Assembly: GCF_018837975.1 (NCBI RefSeq)
Contig: NZ_JAGSOY010000039.1
Location: 1 to 44,681 of the forward strand
Reading direction: 5' to 3'
Origin: Zooshikella harenae
GTDB taxonomy: Bacteria > Pseudomonadota > Gammaproteobacteria > Pseudomonadales > Zooshikellaceae
DNA length: 44,681 bases
The translations under genes were made by a program, and so were the position numbers. Shown here one piece after another: positions 28,648 to 37,053 of this stretch. Under the pieces are notes generated by a model, which saw nothing but the letters and a program-made list of their open reading frames with translations, made no database searches and had not been told where the DNA came from. Within the stretch, counting starts at the first letter, position 1, and each line of letters starts with the position of its first letter.

Positions 28648-28667
28648 CCAAGCTTGGGCGCTTGGCT
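28646..28667 (+). terminator. Stem-loop after the SPOR gene
   Basis: AGCCAAGC (28646-28653) pairs with GCTTGGCT (28660-28667) around a 6-base loop. It overlaps the stop codon of the SPOR gene. No T-tract follows, so it may be a weak terminator, a processing signal or an mRNA-stabilising structure before cvpA. Confidence 0.45.
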
Positions 28668-28720
28668 ACCATCTGTTACAATGCCCGCCAATTTCCTGAC
28701 ACAATGAAGTGAATATTTTT

Positions 28721-29245
28721 ATGGCCGTGATGTTTACTTGGGTGGATTGGTTAGTTGTTGGCATTATTGCGATTTCCAGCCTTATCAGCTTATCACGTGG
28801 CTTTTTGCAAGAAGCATTGTCACTGGTTGTTTGGGTGGCGGCAGTTATAATTGCCTGGACCTTCGGTGGCAGTCTTGCGCATATCTTCAGTGATTATGTT
28901 GCGACACCTTCAGTTCAAAAAATTCTCGCCTGTAGTGTACTGTTTTTGGTTACCTTAGTCGTGGGAGGGTTGATAACCAAGCTGTTAGCTGAGCTTGTCA
29001 AAGCAACAGGACTGACAGGTACTGATCGTGTACTAGGCATGCTTTTTGGTGCGGCTCGTGGTGTTGTTGTCGTGGTATTGCTTGTGGGTATTGTTGGTTT
29101 TGCACCTGTTGAACAAGACCCCTGGTGGCAACAATCTCAGTTAATCCCTTATTTTAAAGAAATGGCTGACTGGTCTATGGATACCTTGATGACCTGGCTT
29201 CAACCAGTGCTGGACCAGGTAAGTCTTAAGCAAAAAACCACTTAG
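28721..29245 (+). CDS. cvpA: CvpA family membrane protein
   Basis: A 174-residue inner-membrane protein with four hydrophobic segments and the typical start FTWVDWLVVGIIAISSLIS followed by RGFLQEALSL. CvpA was named for colicin V production and its gene precedes purF in many gammaproteobacteria; it has been linked to bile/envelope stress tolerance. Start alternatives are GTG 28709, ATG 28721 and ATG 28730; 28721 has GAAGTG at workable distance. Confidence 0.9.
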   Translation: MAVMFTWVDWLVVGIIAISSLISLSRGFLQEALSLVVWVAAVIIAWTFGGSLAHIFSDYVATPSVQKILACSVLFLVTLVVGGLITKLLAELVKATGLTGTDRVLGMLFGAARGVVVVVLLVGIVGFAPVEQDPWWQQSQLIPYFKEMADWSMDTLMTWLQPVLDQVSLKQKTT

Positions 29246-29330
29246 CTTTGCAATAACAGAGCCTCTAACAGGTTCTGACCTAGAAATTATAAACTATAGT
29301 TTGATCATTCAGAACTGATGAGGTAGCTGC

Positions 29331-30842
29331 ATGTGTGGGATAGTAGGCATGGTGGCCAAGCGTAACATCAATCAAGCGCTTTATGATGCATTGACAGTGT
29401 TACAACATCGGGGACAAGACGCGGCGGGGATCGTGACATGTTCAGATCACCGTTTTTTTTTACGTAAGGATAATGGTTTAGTTCGAGATGTTTTCCGAAC
29501 CAGACATATGCAGCGGCTGGTGGGTAATATTGGTATAGGTCATGTTCGTTATCCCACTGCAGGAAGCTCAAGTTCAGCCGAAGCTCAACCATTCTATGTC
29601 AATTCACCTTATGGAATAACGCTGGCGCATAATGGCAATCTGACCAATGCAGACCAGATAAAAGAACATTTATTTAAAGCCGACCTTCGTCATATCAATA
29701 CCCACTCTGATTCAGAAATTTTACTGAATGTTTTTGCTCATGAATTGCAAAAGCTGAATAAACTGACACCAGAGCCTGCTGATATTTTTGCAGCGATCAA
29801 ACAAGTACATCATCGGTGTGAAGGTGGCTATGCTGTAGTAGCTATGCTGGTGGGTCATGGCATTGTTGGTTTTAGAGATCCCCATGGCATACGTCCCCTG
29901 GTGTATGGTCGTCGGCAAACACCAAGTGGCTATGAATACATGCTAGCTTCTGAAAGTGTTGCGCTGGATGTTTTAGGTTTTGATCTGGTAGCGGATGTTG
30001 CGCCAGGGGAGGCGATCTATATTACTGCAGAAGGTGAGCTGCATCAGATGCAATGTGCTGAATCGCCTCAATTGACGCCTTGCATTTTTGAGTATGTTTA
30101 TTTTGCACGTCCCGACTCAATCATTGATGGTAGCTCAGTTTATAAAGCGCGCTTAAAAATGGGAGAAAAACTGGCAGAAAAAATTCTTAAAACCTATCCA
30201 GATCATGACATCGATGTTGTTATCCCTATACCCGATACCAGCCGTACATCTGCCTTACAGATGGCCAACCGTCTTGGTGTTAAATATCGAGAAGGTTTCA
30301 TAAAAAATCGCTATATTGGCCGTACATTTATTATGCCGGGACAACAAGAGCGTAAAAAGTCAGTACGACAAAAACTCAATGCGATTGATTTGGAGTTTAA
30401 GGGTAAGAATGTGTTGCTAGTGGATGATTCTATTGTCCGTGGTACGACCTGTAAGCAAATTATTGAAATGGCTCGTGATGCCGGTGCCGCTAAAGTGTAT
30501 TTCTGCTCTGCAGCACCTGCTATACGCTTCCCCAATGTGTATGGTATTGATATGCCTTCTGCTCATGAGTTAATCGCTTTTAATCGGACTGAACAAGAGG
30601 TGGCTGAAATTATTGGGGCAGACTGGTTGGTTTATCAGGATTTGACAGATTTACAACATGCTGTGGCAGAAGGGTCAGGTGCTACCTTTGATGGATTTGA
30701 ATGTTCAGTTTTTGATGGTCAATATATAGCGGGTAATATTACGGCAGATTATTTAGAACAGTTACGTCAACAACGAAGTGATGCCGCTAAAGAGAAAAAA
30801 GTAGCGGAAAATACTGTTATTGATTTACATAATGATGCTTAA
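29331..30842 (+). CDS. purF: Amidophosphoribosyltransferase
   Basis: A 503-residue enzyme. The N-terminal nucleophile glutaminase begins MCGIVGM, with Cys2 as catalytic residue after Met removal; HRGQDAAGI and AHNGNLTN are further glutaminase signatures. The phosphoribosyltransferase domain has the PRPP loop [13 protein letters not shown] at 361-373. It commits PRPP to purine synthesis. GAGG precedes the ATG. It lies 85 bp after cvpA; in enterics the pair is co-transcribed and PurR-repressed, but I see no clear PurR box here. Confidence 0.97.
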   Translation: MCGIVGMVAKRNINQALYDALTVLQHRGQDAAGIVTCSDHRFFLRKDNGLVRDVFRTRHMQRLVGNIGIGHVRYPTAGSSSSAEAQPFYVNSPYGITLAHNGNLTNADQIKEHLFKADLRHINTHSDSEILLNVFAHELQKLNKLTPEPADIFAAIKQVHHRCEGGYAVVAMLVGHGIVGFRDPHGIRPLVYGRRQTPSGYEYMLASESVALDVLGFDLVADVAPGEAIYITAEGELHQMQCAESPQLTPCIFEYVYFARPDSIIDGSSVYKARLKMGEKLAEKILKTYPDHDIDVVIPIPDTSRTSALQMANRLGVKYREGFIKNRYIGRTFIMPGQQERKKSVRQKLNAIDLEFKGKNVLLVDDSIVRGTTCKQIIEMARDAGAAKVYFCSAAPAIRFPNVYGIDMPSAHELIAFNRTEQEVAEIIGADWLVYQDLTDLQHAVAEGSGATFDGFECSVFDGQYIAGNITADYLEQLRQQRSDAAKEKKVAENTVIDLHNDA

Positions 30843-30886
30843 ATATTAAGTCGTTTGTTGTGTGTAGTGGATAAGTGGAAATAGCC

Positions 30887-32104
30887 ATGAGTAAATATGA
30901 TTATTTAGGTGAGCGTTACCAATTCGATTATTCTGCAACTGAACTTGCTACACAAGCCATTCGCATGGGCCATCAACGCAGTCCAGAAATGGAGCACGCG
31001 GAGCCTATTTATACAACATCAAGTTATGTTTTCAACTCAGCTGCAGAGGCTGCAGCATGTTTTGCAGGTGATATTCCAGGCAATGTCTATTCTCGCTATA
31101 CCAACCCAACAGTGCATATGTTTGAGACACGCATGGCGGCACTGGAGGAGGGGGAAAGGGCAGTGGCAACAGCTTCGGGTATGGCTGCCATATTAAGTGT
31201 GTGTATGTCACTGTTAAAAGCAGGTGATCATGTCGTTTGCTCACGGAGTGTCTTTGGTACGACCACCACTATTTTCAGTAAATATTTAGCACGGTTTGGT
31301 GTAACCACAGATTTTGTTGCTTTAACGGATTTACCCCGTTGGCAAGAAGCAATCAAGCCAGAAACCAAAATGTTGTTTTTGGAAACCCCCTCAAACCCTT
31401 TAAGTGAAGTGGCTGATCTTGCAGCATTAAGTCAGCTTGCTAAAGCCAATGATTGTCTGTTGGTCGTGGATAACTGTTTTTGTACACCGATTATTCAGCA
31501 ACCACTCAAATTAGGCGCGGATATCGTTGTGCATTCTGCCACCAAATTTTTGGACGGTCAGGGACGTTGTATGGGGGGGGTTGTTGTTGGCCCTGCTAAA
31601 TTATTAGAAGAGGTCCATATTTATATGCGGGCTGCTGGTCCCTCAATGAGTCCCTTTAATGCCTGGGTTTTCCTTAAAGGGTTGGAAACGCTTTCACTAC
31701 GTATGAATGCCCACTGTGATAATGCTTTAGCCCTTGCTCAATGGCTGGATGCTCAACCTGAAATAGAACAGGTTTTTTATGCTGGCTTGGAATCCCATCC
31801 ACAGCATACGTTGGCTAAGAAACAGCAGAAGAAGTTTGGTGGTGTATTAGCATTTAGAGTAAAAGGTGGGCAGGAACAAGCCTGGAACTTTATTGATGCT
31901 ACGCGTGTGGTATCGCTTACGGCAAATTTAGGTGATGCCAAAACAACTATCACCCATCCTGCAACCACCACACACTGTCGCTTATCTGCTGAAGAGAAAG
32001 TTCAAGCAGGTATTAGTGATAATTTAATACGGGTTGCTGTGGGATTGGAAGATATCAATGATTTAATAACTGATATGCAGCGCGGCATTGATGCCATTAA
32101 ATAA
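30887..32104 (+). CDS. metZ: O-succinylhomoserine sulfhydrylase
   Basis: A 405-residue Cys/Met-metabolism PLP enzyme. The PLP lysine is K220 in VVHSATKFLDGQGR, with SRYTNPT and TASGMAAI upstream. MetZ forms homocysteine directly from O-succinylhomoserine and sulfide; in Pseudomonas metZ follows purF exactly as here, which distinguishes it from MetB or MetC by context. ATG 30887 is preferred over an in-frame GTG at 30875. It closes the housekeeping run at a strong terminator. Confidence 0.93.
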   Translation: MSKYDYLGERYQFDYSATELATQAIRMGHQRSPEMEHAEPIYTTSSYVFNSAAEAAACFAGDIPGNVYSRYTNPTVHMFETRMAALEEGERAVATASGMAAILSVCMSLLKAGDHVVCSRSVFGTTTTIFSKYLARFGVTTDFVALTDLPRWQEAIKPETKMLFLETPSNPLSEVADLAALSQLAKANDCLLVVDNCFCTPIIQQPLKLGADIVVHSATKFLDGQGRCMGGVVVGPAKLLEEVHIYMRAAGPSMSPFNAWVFLKGLETLSLRMNAHCDNALALAQWLDAQPEIEQVFYAGLESHPQHTLAKKQQKKFGGVLAFRVKGGQEQAWNFIDATRVVSLTANLGDAKTTITHPATTTHCRLSAEEKVQAGISDNLIRVAVGLEDINDLITDMQRGIDAIK

Positions 32105-32115
32105 ACGTTACCTTT

Positions 32116-32153
32116 AAAAAAAGTAGAGCATCATATTTACGCTCTACTTTTTT
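32116..32153 (+). terminator. Rho-independent terminator after metZ
   Basis: The stem GTAGAGC / GCTCTAC (32123-32129 with 32141-32147) has an 11-base loop. It is preceded by seven A and followed by six T, which can extend the pairing. The A/T symmetry would allow some function on the other strand too. Confidence 0.88.
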
Positions 32154-32472
32154 ATCAGTTGATCTGCAAGTGATAAAGGTCTTCCCTTCCACCTCTTTAT
32201 AGTTTCAGCTCTATTAACCACATATAGCACTAAACTAGCACTAAACAAGATTCAAATTATTTCGACATTGTAATGAAAATTTAACATATCATAGGCACAG
32301 AGCCATCCTCAAAACGCCCCTAGCTTGAGCTAAAATTTTTTTGCGACAAAACCTGAAACTTTACGACGCGACCACTTTCCAATCAGTCATAGTTATTGAC
32401 TTGCTATAGGGGGTATGTCAAAGTGAGAAATTCATATTATTGTATGATCATCGACTAGGGCTAGGAGTCTAT
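32154..32472. other. Control region upstream of the Ter cluster
   Basis: No gene. Besides the 11-bp tandem duplication listed separately, it holds TTGAC (32396-32400) and GTCAA (32417-32421) as a spaced inverted pair, and CTAGGG-CTAGGA (32455-32466), whose second half provides the terZ ribosome binding site. TTGACT at 32396 could be a -35 element, but no good -10 stands 17 bp away, so I do not call a promoter. Confidence 0.4.
32225..32246. repeat. Exact 11-bp tandem duplication upstream of terZ
   Basis: TAGCACTAAAC occurs twice head to tail (32225-32235 and 32236-32246) with no mismatch. The period equals one helical turn, so both units face the same side of DNA. It lies 226 bases before terZ, between the metZ terminator and the cluster. 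It could be an activator or repressor site; function is not shown. Confidence 0.5.
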
Positions 32473-33081
32473 ATGGCAATTTCATTAACTAAAGGTCAGC
32501 GAATTAGCCTTGAAAAAGAGGCGGGTAAAAGCCTGCAACAAATTTGTGTAGGCGTTAACTGGGGGGCTATAGAAAAGAAAGGTTTTTTTGGTACTAAAAA
32601 AGTGCCTGTTGATCTGGATGCCAGTGTAGGATTGTACAATGACAAGAAGGAACCTGTTGATGTTGTGTATTTTGGGCAGCTCAGAAGCAAGTGTGGCTCA
32701 ATTCATCATAGTGGCGATGACTTAACCGGAGACATGGATGGCGATGATGGATTAGATAATGAAGTCGTTACCATTAGCCTGCAACAAGTACCACATGAGG
32801 TTTCTGCTGTAGCAGTTGTACTTAATTCATTCCGCAAGCAAGACTTTGCAGCCATTCCATTTGCCTCTATTCGCTTATATGAAGGTACTCCTTCAAGGGT
32901 AAATAATATTTTGGCTACGTATGACATTGCAAATGACCCTTCTTTTTCAGGCTCAGTTACAATGGTATTAGGCATTTTGTATAAAAAAGATGGAGATTGG
33001 AAGTTCAAGGCTGTAGGTGAGCCAACTAAGGACCAAGGATTAGAGCAAACAATTATAACAGTTGCTCGCTCTTATATTTAA
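32473..33081 (+). CDS. terZ: TerD-domain protein, TerZ-type
   Basis: A 202-residue TerD-domain protein. It keeps the calcium-binding acidic residues DLDAS (47-51) and HSGDDLTG, but differs from the two later paralogues in this cluster: it has an extra segment AIEKKGFFGTKKVP before DLDAS, a longer metal loop (DMDGDDGLDNE, 87-97) and VLNSFRKQDF in place of the usual IHDAE. These features resemble TerZ. TerD-family proteins bind calcium and act in the Ter stress response (tellurite, phage and colicin resistance in some hosts). The start at 32473 is fixed by AGGAG six bases upstream; an in-frame start at 32440 is rejected. First gene of an eleven-gene run. Confidence 0.87.
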   Translation: MAISLTKGQRISLEKEAGKSLQQICVGVNWGAIEKKGFFGTKKVPVDLDASVGLYNDKKEPVDVVYFGQLRSKCGSIHHSGDDLTGDMDGDDGLDNEVVTISLQQVPHEVSAVAVVLNSFRKQDFAAIPFASIRLYEGTPSRVNNILATYDIANDPSFSGSVTMVLGILYKKDGDWKFKAVGEPTKDQGLEQTIITVARSYI

Positions 33082-33106
33082 CCTTTAACAATTAAGGTTG
33101 GTTGGC

Positions 33107-34204
33107 ATGCAGTATTTGATACCTGGGCAAAATACCAAACTAGAAAACCCTATTATAACCCTTCGTGTTGAGGGTTGTTTAGGTGTTAAATGGTTATGCT
33201 TAGTATTTGATGAACAACAGCAGATCATTCATGGCCAATGTTCAGGTATCAATCAGAGCAATGAAGTGACGTGGTTAGTTCAGCCTTTTGAATTAGCTGA
33301 CCATGTCAACAAGGTAAAGTTTATTGCTTATAGCGACCAAAGCTTAGCATCAACAGTTGGTCAATTAACGGTCTTATATACAGATACTCTTGCAGATCAA
33401 CCGTTATTTGAGGTGAAAGCTGAATTAGTCAACCGTAGTGAATCCCTGTTAATTGTGTCAGAACTTTATCGTCACCAGGATAAATGGAAGGTAAGGTCGG
33501 TTTGTCAGGGGTTTAATGAAGGTATAGCCCAGCTAGAAAAACAGTATAATATCGCCTTGGGACAAACCGCGGAAAATGCTCATCAACGTACTCAAAAAGC
33601 CGCCCAGCCTGTGGTTTCTAAACAGCCATTTACAGCAGCAGAGCAGCATACTAACCCTATTTTAAATACAATTACTGAGGATGACTTACTGATTACCTTG
33701 AGTTGGGAAAATCAGCTAAACCCACATGACCCAATCAATAATGTGCTTGACTTTGGACCTGTTAACGACATGCGAATAGGTGCGTTTTATGAGTTAAGAA
33801 ACGGTCAGCGAGGGCTAGTACAATCCTATGGTGAAGCGCGTGGTTCTTATTATGGTGTGCCTTATATTCAAGCAATTAGTAATGAGGATCAACGGATACA
33901 GCAATTGCAGTTAAATACACAATACTGGCATAAATCTTATCGTGTATTAGTTTACTGCTTTATTCTGGAAGGCTTAAGCCAATGGAATAAATTGGGTGCC
34001 AGTATAGATTTTAACAACTTAGATAAAATAAACATTAATTCCTATCGTTGTGACCAGCCGTTATGTGCTGTTGCAATGATAGAGCGAGTGGAACAGCAAT
34101 ATAAACTAACACCCTTGGTAGAGTTTTTTGATTCGCTAGTGGCAATGGATCAAGCTTATGGGTGGCAACTTCCTTGGTATTCACAGCAAGAAAACCCAGA
34201 ATAG
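33107..34204 (+). CDS. terA: TerA-like tellurium resistance protein
   Basis: A 365-residue protein resembling TerA. The N-terminal third looks like a diverged TerD-type beta-sandwich. A poorly conserved linker (about 165-200) follows. The C-terminal half carries TLSWENQ, the FYELRNGQRGLVQSYG segment, PYIQAISNEDQRI and YRVLVYCFILEG, matching the TerA pattern of W..., ALYELKDG..GVVQALG. The usual acidic calcium ligands are weakly kept. It starts 25 bp after terZ; ATG 33107 is chosen over an in-frame TTG at 33098. The role of TerA is not established beyond membership of Ter complexes. Confidence 0.78.
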   Translation: MQYLIPGQNTKLENPIITLRVEGCLGVKWLCLVFDEQQQIIHGQCSGINQSNEVTWLVQPFELADHVNKVKFIAYSDQSLASTVGQLTVLYTDTLADQPLFEVKAELVNRSESLLIVSELYRHQDKWKVRSVCQGFNEGIAQLEKQYNIALGQTAENAHQRTQKAAQPVVSKQPFTAAEQHTNPILNTITEDDLLITLSWENQLNPHDPINNVLDFGPVNDMRIGAFYELRNGQRGLVQSYGEARGSYYGVPYIQAISNEDQRIQQLQLNTQYWHKSYRVLVYCFILEGLSQWNKLGASIDFNNLDKININSYRCDQPLCAVAMIERVEQQYKLTPLVEFFDSLVAMDQAYGWQLPWYSQQENPE

Positions 34205-34215
34205 AGGATGGTATT

Positions 34216-34674
34216 ATGGCAGGTGGATTTAGTAACTTTTTAAACTCATTAAAAGAAAAAGCTAACGAATTAAAAGATGATGTAATGAAGTTTAAAAGTA
34301 AAAACTTCTTAAATGCTGCAACAGGTGGTGCTGCATTAATTGCTTTAGCTGATGGAACAATTCAAGCTGAAGAAAAACAAAAAATGATCAAATTTATTGA
34401 GAGTAATGAAGCACTCAAAGTGTTTAAAACTACTGAGGTTGTGTCATCATTTACTGATCATATTAATAACCTTGAATTTGATAAAGATATCGGTGAGTCG
34501 AAAGCTTTTGAAGCATTAAATAAGTTGAGAAGCAATGAAGTAGCTTGTCGTACAGTTATGCGACTCATTATTGCTATTGCATCTTCCGATGGTGACTTTG
34601 ATGATAATGAAAAATCTGTAGCTAAGAAAATAGCAGTAGAGTTAGGGCTAAATCCCGCCGAGTTTGAGTTGTAA
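34216..34674 (+). CDS. terB: TerB-like tellurite resistance protein
   Basis: A 152-residue all-helical TerB protein. Signature pieces are EEKQKMIKFIESNEALKVF and SSDGDFDDNEKS, a metal-binding acidic motif. TerB in E. coli associates with TerC at the inner membrane and forms a hub for other Ter proteins. ATG 34216 has GAGGAT upstream; a longer in-frame start inside terA is rejected. Gaps of 11 bp before and 25 bp after show operon structure. Confidence 0.92.
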   Translation: MAGGFSNFLNSLKEKANELKDDVMKFKSKNFLNAATGGAALIALADGTIQAEEKQKMIKFIESNEALKVFKTTEVVSSFTDHINNLEFDKDIGESKAFEALNKLRSNEVACRTVMRLIIAIASSDGDFDDNEKSVAKKIAVELGLNPAEFEL

Positions 34675-34699
34675 TTTTTCCAAGGCTAGGAAGTAAACT

Positions 34700-35728
34700 A
34701 TGGAATCATTTGGTTTTCCATTGGAAGCTGTGATTGTGCTGTTTGTTGTCGTCATTGCTTCCGTTTGGTGTGACTTATTTAGTCACCGAAATTCTACTGA
34801 AATTAAATTTAAAGATGCGCTAGTGTGGTCCGTGTTTTGGGTGTCACTTGCCATAGCATTTTATGCTTATTTGTATCTACGCTATGATGCTAAATGGGCA
34901 GATTTATTCTTAACCGGTTATGTGCTGGAAAAAACCTTATCTATTGACAATATGATGGTTTTTATTGCCATTTTTGCTTCATTTGGGATTAAAGGTGCCT
35001 TACAGCATCGTGTCTTATATTATGGCATCATTGGTGCTTTGTTATTTAGAGCAATTTTTATTTCCGTGGGAACCTCTTTATTTGGCTTAAGTGTTTGGGT
35101 TGAGTTTATCTTTGGATTAATAGTCGCCTGGACTGCTGTCTTGATGTTGAAAGGAGGCGGTGATGATGAAGTAGAGGACTATTCTAATCACTGGTCAGTG
35201 CGTTGGACTAAAAAGGTAGTCCCTGTATTGCCACGCTTAAATGGAAACCAATTCTTTGTTAAACATGCCAACGTTGAAAAGCTGAAAGCAGCAGATTCAG
35301 GTTTGCAAGTAGTGGGCAAAGCTGCTTTTTATGCTACGCCTTTATTTCTTTGTTTAATGTGTATAGAAATTAGTGATATTGTTTTTTCATTTGACTCAGT
35401 GCCAGCAATTATTGCAGTGACTGAAGAGCCTTTCTTAGTTTATGCGGCCGTTATTTTTGCTATTCTTGGCTTACGTAACTTGTACTTTATGTTAGCCGTA
35501 GCTGCTAAGTACTTATGTCACTTAGAAAAAGCGGTTGCAATTGTTTTATTCTTTATCGCATTTAAATTGTGTGCGCAGGCTGCTGAACATGTTTGGGGAG
35601 TCGGCTTAAACATTTCTCATAGTATGAGCTTGTTCGTAGTGTTGGGCACTATTGCTTTAGGGGTACTTGCTTCCATTGTGTTTCCTAAAAAAGAAGCACA
35701 AGACTCAAATGAAGCTGACGTAGTTTAA
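34700..35728 (+). CDS. terC: TerC family integral membrane protein
   Basis: A 342-residue polytopic protein with about nine hydrophobic segments. Conserved acidic membrane motifs are LEKTLSIDNMMVF and EISDIVFSFDSVPAI, both typical of TerC and its relative Alx, which have been linked to manganese export. A cytoplasmic loop of about 45 residues separates the two halves (GGGDDEVEDYSNHW onward). It anchors the Ter module to the membrane. Normal length. Confidence 0.95.
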   Translation: MESFGFPLEAVIVLFVVVIASVWCDLFSHRNSTEIKFKDALVWSVFWVSLAIAFYAYLYLRYDAKWADLFLTGYVLEKTLSIDNMMVFIAIFASFGIKGALQHRVLYYGIIGALLFRAIFISVGTSLFGLSVWVEFIFGLIVAWTAVLMLKGGGDDEVEDYSNHWSVRWTKKVVPVLPRLNGNQFFVKHANVEKLKAADSGLQVVGKAAFYATPLFLCLMCIEISDIVFSFDSVPAIIAVTEEPFLVYAAVIFAILGLRNLYFMLAVAAKYLCHLEKAVAIVLFFIAFKLCAQAAEHVWGVGLNISHSMSLFVVLGTIALGVLASIVFPKKEAQDSNEADVV

Positions 35729-35766
35729 TATCCTCATTTTATTATTACTTGTAAGGAAAACAGAAC

Positions 35767-36339
35767 ATGGCAATTAGCTTAGAAAAAGGTGGACGTGTTA
35801 ATCTGGCAAAAGAAGCGCCAGGCTTGAGCAAAATGCATGTAGGGGTTGGTTGGGATATCCGTGCAACAGATGGTTCTGCCTTTGACCTTGATGCATCATT
35901 GCTGATGGTGAATAGCCAAGGTAAAGGGATTGGTGAGGGTGGTTTTGTTTTTTACAATAACACCAAATCTGCCTGTGGTTCTATTCAGCATATGGGTGAC
36001 AACCTCACTGGTGCAGGGGAAGGTGATGATGAGGTCATTAAGGTCAATTTAACCTCTATCCCTGCTGAGGTTGAGAAGCTAGTGATTGTTGTTACTATTC
36101 ATGATGCAGAATCTAGAAATCAAAACTTTGGTCTCATTGAAAATGCATTTATTCGTATTTTAAATGATGATAACCAGCAAGAAGTTGTACGCTATGATTT
36201 GACTGAAGATTATTCGACAGAAACATCACTGATCTTTGGTGAAATATACAAAAAAGACGGTGATTGGCGTTTTGTTGCGAAAGGCGACGGTTTTGCTGGT
36301 GGTTTAGGTGCATTTTTACAAACTTATGGATTAGCGTAA
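35767..36339 (+). CDS. terD: TerD-domain calcium-binding protein
   Basis: A 190-residue single-domain TerD protein with the full set of acidic ligands: DIRATDGSAFDLDAS (30-44), HMGDN (75-79) and GEGDDE (84-89), then [13 protein letters not shown]. It probably binds calcium on the cytoplasmic side near TerC. It is close to the next gene in sequence, so the pair arose by duplication. It lies 38 bp after terC. Confidence 0.93.
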   Translation: MAISLEKGGRVNLAKEAPGLSKMHVGVGWDIRATDGSAFDLDASLLMVNSQGKGIGEGGFVFYNNTKSACGSIQHMGDNLTGAGEGDDEVIKVNLTSIPAEVEKLVIVVTIHDAESRNQNFGLIENAFIRILNDDNQQEVVRYDLTEDYSTETSLIFGEIYKKDGDWRFVAKGDGFAGGLGAFLQTYGLA

Positions 36340-36390
36340 TAAAACAGCGTATCCAATGCTTAGTACCAATAAAAAGATAGGAGAGAAATA

Positions 36391-36969
36391 ATGGGTGTTT
36401 CATTACAGAAAGGTGGTAATGTTAGCTTAGAAAAAACCGCACCTGGTATGACTAATGCGGTCATTGGTTTAGGTTGGGATGCACGTGCAACGGATGGCTC
36501 TGACTTTGACTTAGATGCTTCAATTTTTATGATTAATGAAGCAGGCAAAGTGCGTAGTGATGCAGATTTTATTTTCTATAATCAACTAAAAAGCCAGTGT
36601 GGTTCGGTTGAGCACATGGGTGACAACCGAACAGGTGAAGGTGAAGGTGACGATGAGTCGGTGAAAGTTGATTTAGCTAAAATTCCTGCCGATATTCAAA
36701 AAATTGTTATTGGTGTCACTATTCACGATGCAGAGTCAAGAAATCAAAATTTTGGCCAGGTATCGAATGCATTTATTCGTATAGTTAATGAAGCGAACAA
36801 CGAAGAAGTGGTTCGTTATGATCTAAGTGAAGATTACTCAATCGAAACAGCTATGCTATTTGGTGAATTATATCGCCATGGTGGAGAGTGGAAATTTCGT
36901 GCAGTAGGTCAAGGCTTTAGTGGTGGTTTGAAGTCAATGGCAACCCAATACGGCGTTAGTGTCGGCTAA
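36391..36969 (+). CDS. TerD-domain calcium-binding protein, second copy (TerD/TerE-like)
   Basis: A 192-residue TerD-domain protein: [17 protein letters not shown] (28-44), [15 protein letters not shown] (75-89), [19 protein letters not shown], and an ending [19 protein letters not shown] that closely matches E. coli TerD and TerE. I cannot say which of the two it is orthologous to. Preceded by AGGAGAG. It is the last structural ter gene; 84 bp with a stem-loop separate it from the biosynthetic genes. Confidence 0.93.
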   Translation: MGVSLQKGGNVSLEKTAPGMTNAVIGLGWDARATDGSDFDLDASIFMINEAGKVRSDADFIFYNQLKSQCGSVEHMGDNRTGEGEGDDESVKVDLAKIPADIQKIVIGVTIHDAESRNQNFGQVSNAFIRIVNEANNEEVVRYDLSEDYSIETAMLFGELYRHGGEWKFRAVGQGFSGGLKSMATQYGVSVG

Positions 36970-37000
36970 TTGCACAGGAACATTTGAATTTTTTAGTATC

Positions 37001-37026
37001 AGGTAGGCGGTTGTGGCTGCCTGCCT
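37001..37026 (+). other. Stem-loop between ter structural and biosynthetic genes
   Basis: AGGTAGGC (37001-37008) pairs with GCCTGCCT (37019-37026) with one G-T pair and a 10-base loop. No T-tract follows. It may be an attenuator, an RNA-processing site or a stabiliser that sets different expression of the two halves of the cluster. Confidence 0.45.
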
Positions 37027-37053
37027 CCTCTCCTTAGAAGTTGTTTCCCTCCT

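Noticed and set aside
29256-29280. Hairpin between cvpA and purF (CAGAGCCT / AGGTTCTG)
   Set aside because: It has eight pairs including a G-T pair and no T-tract, and the two genes are normally co-transcribed; not enough to call a terminator.
32396-32424. Sigma-70 promoter before terZ using TTGACT
   Set aside because: The position 17 bp downstream reads CAAAGT, not a -10 element, so the call cannot be supported by eye.
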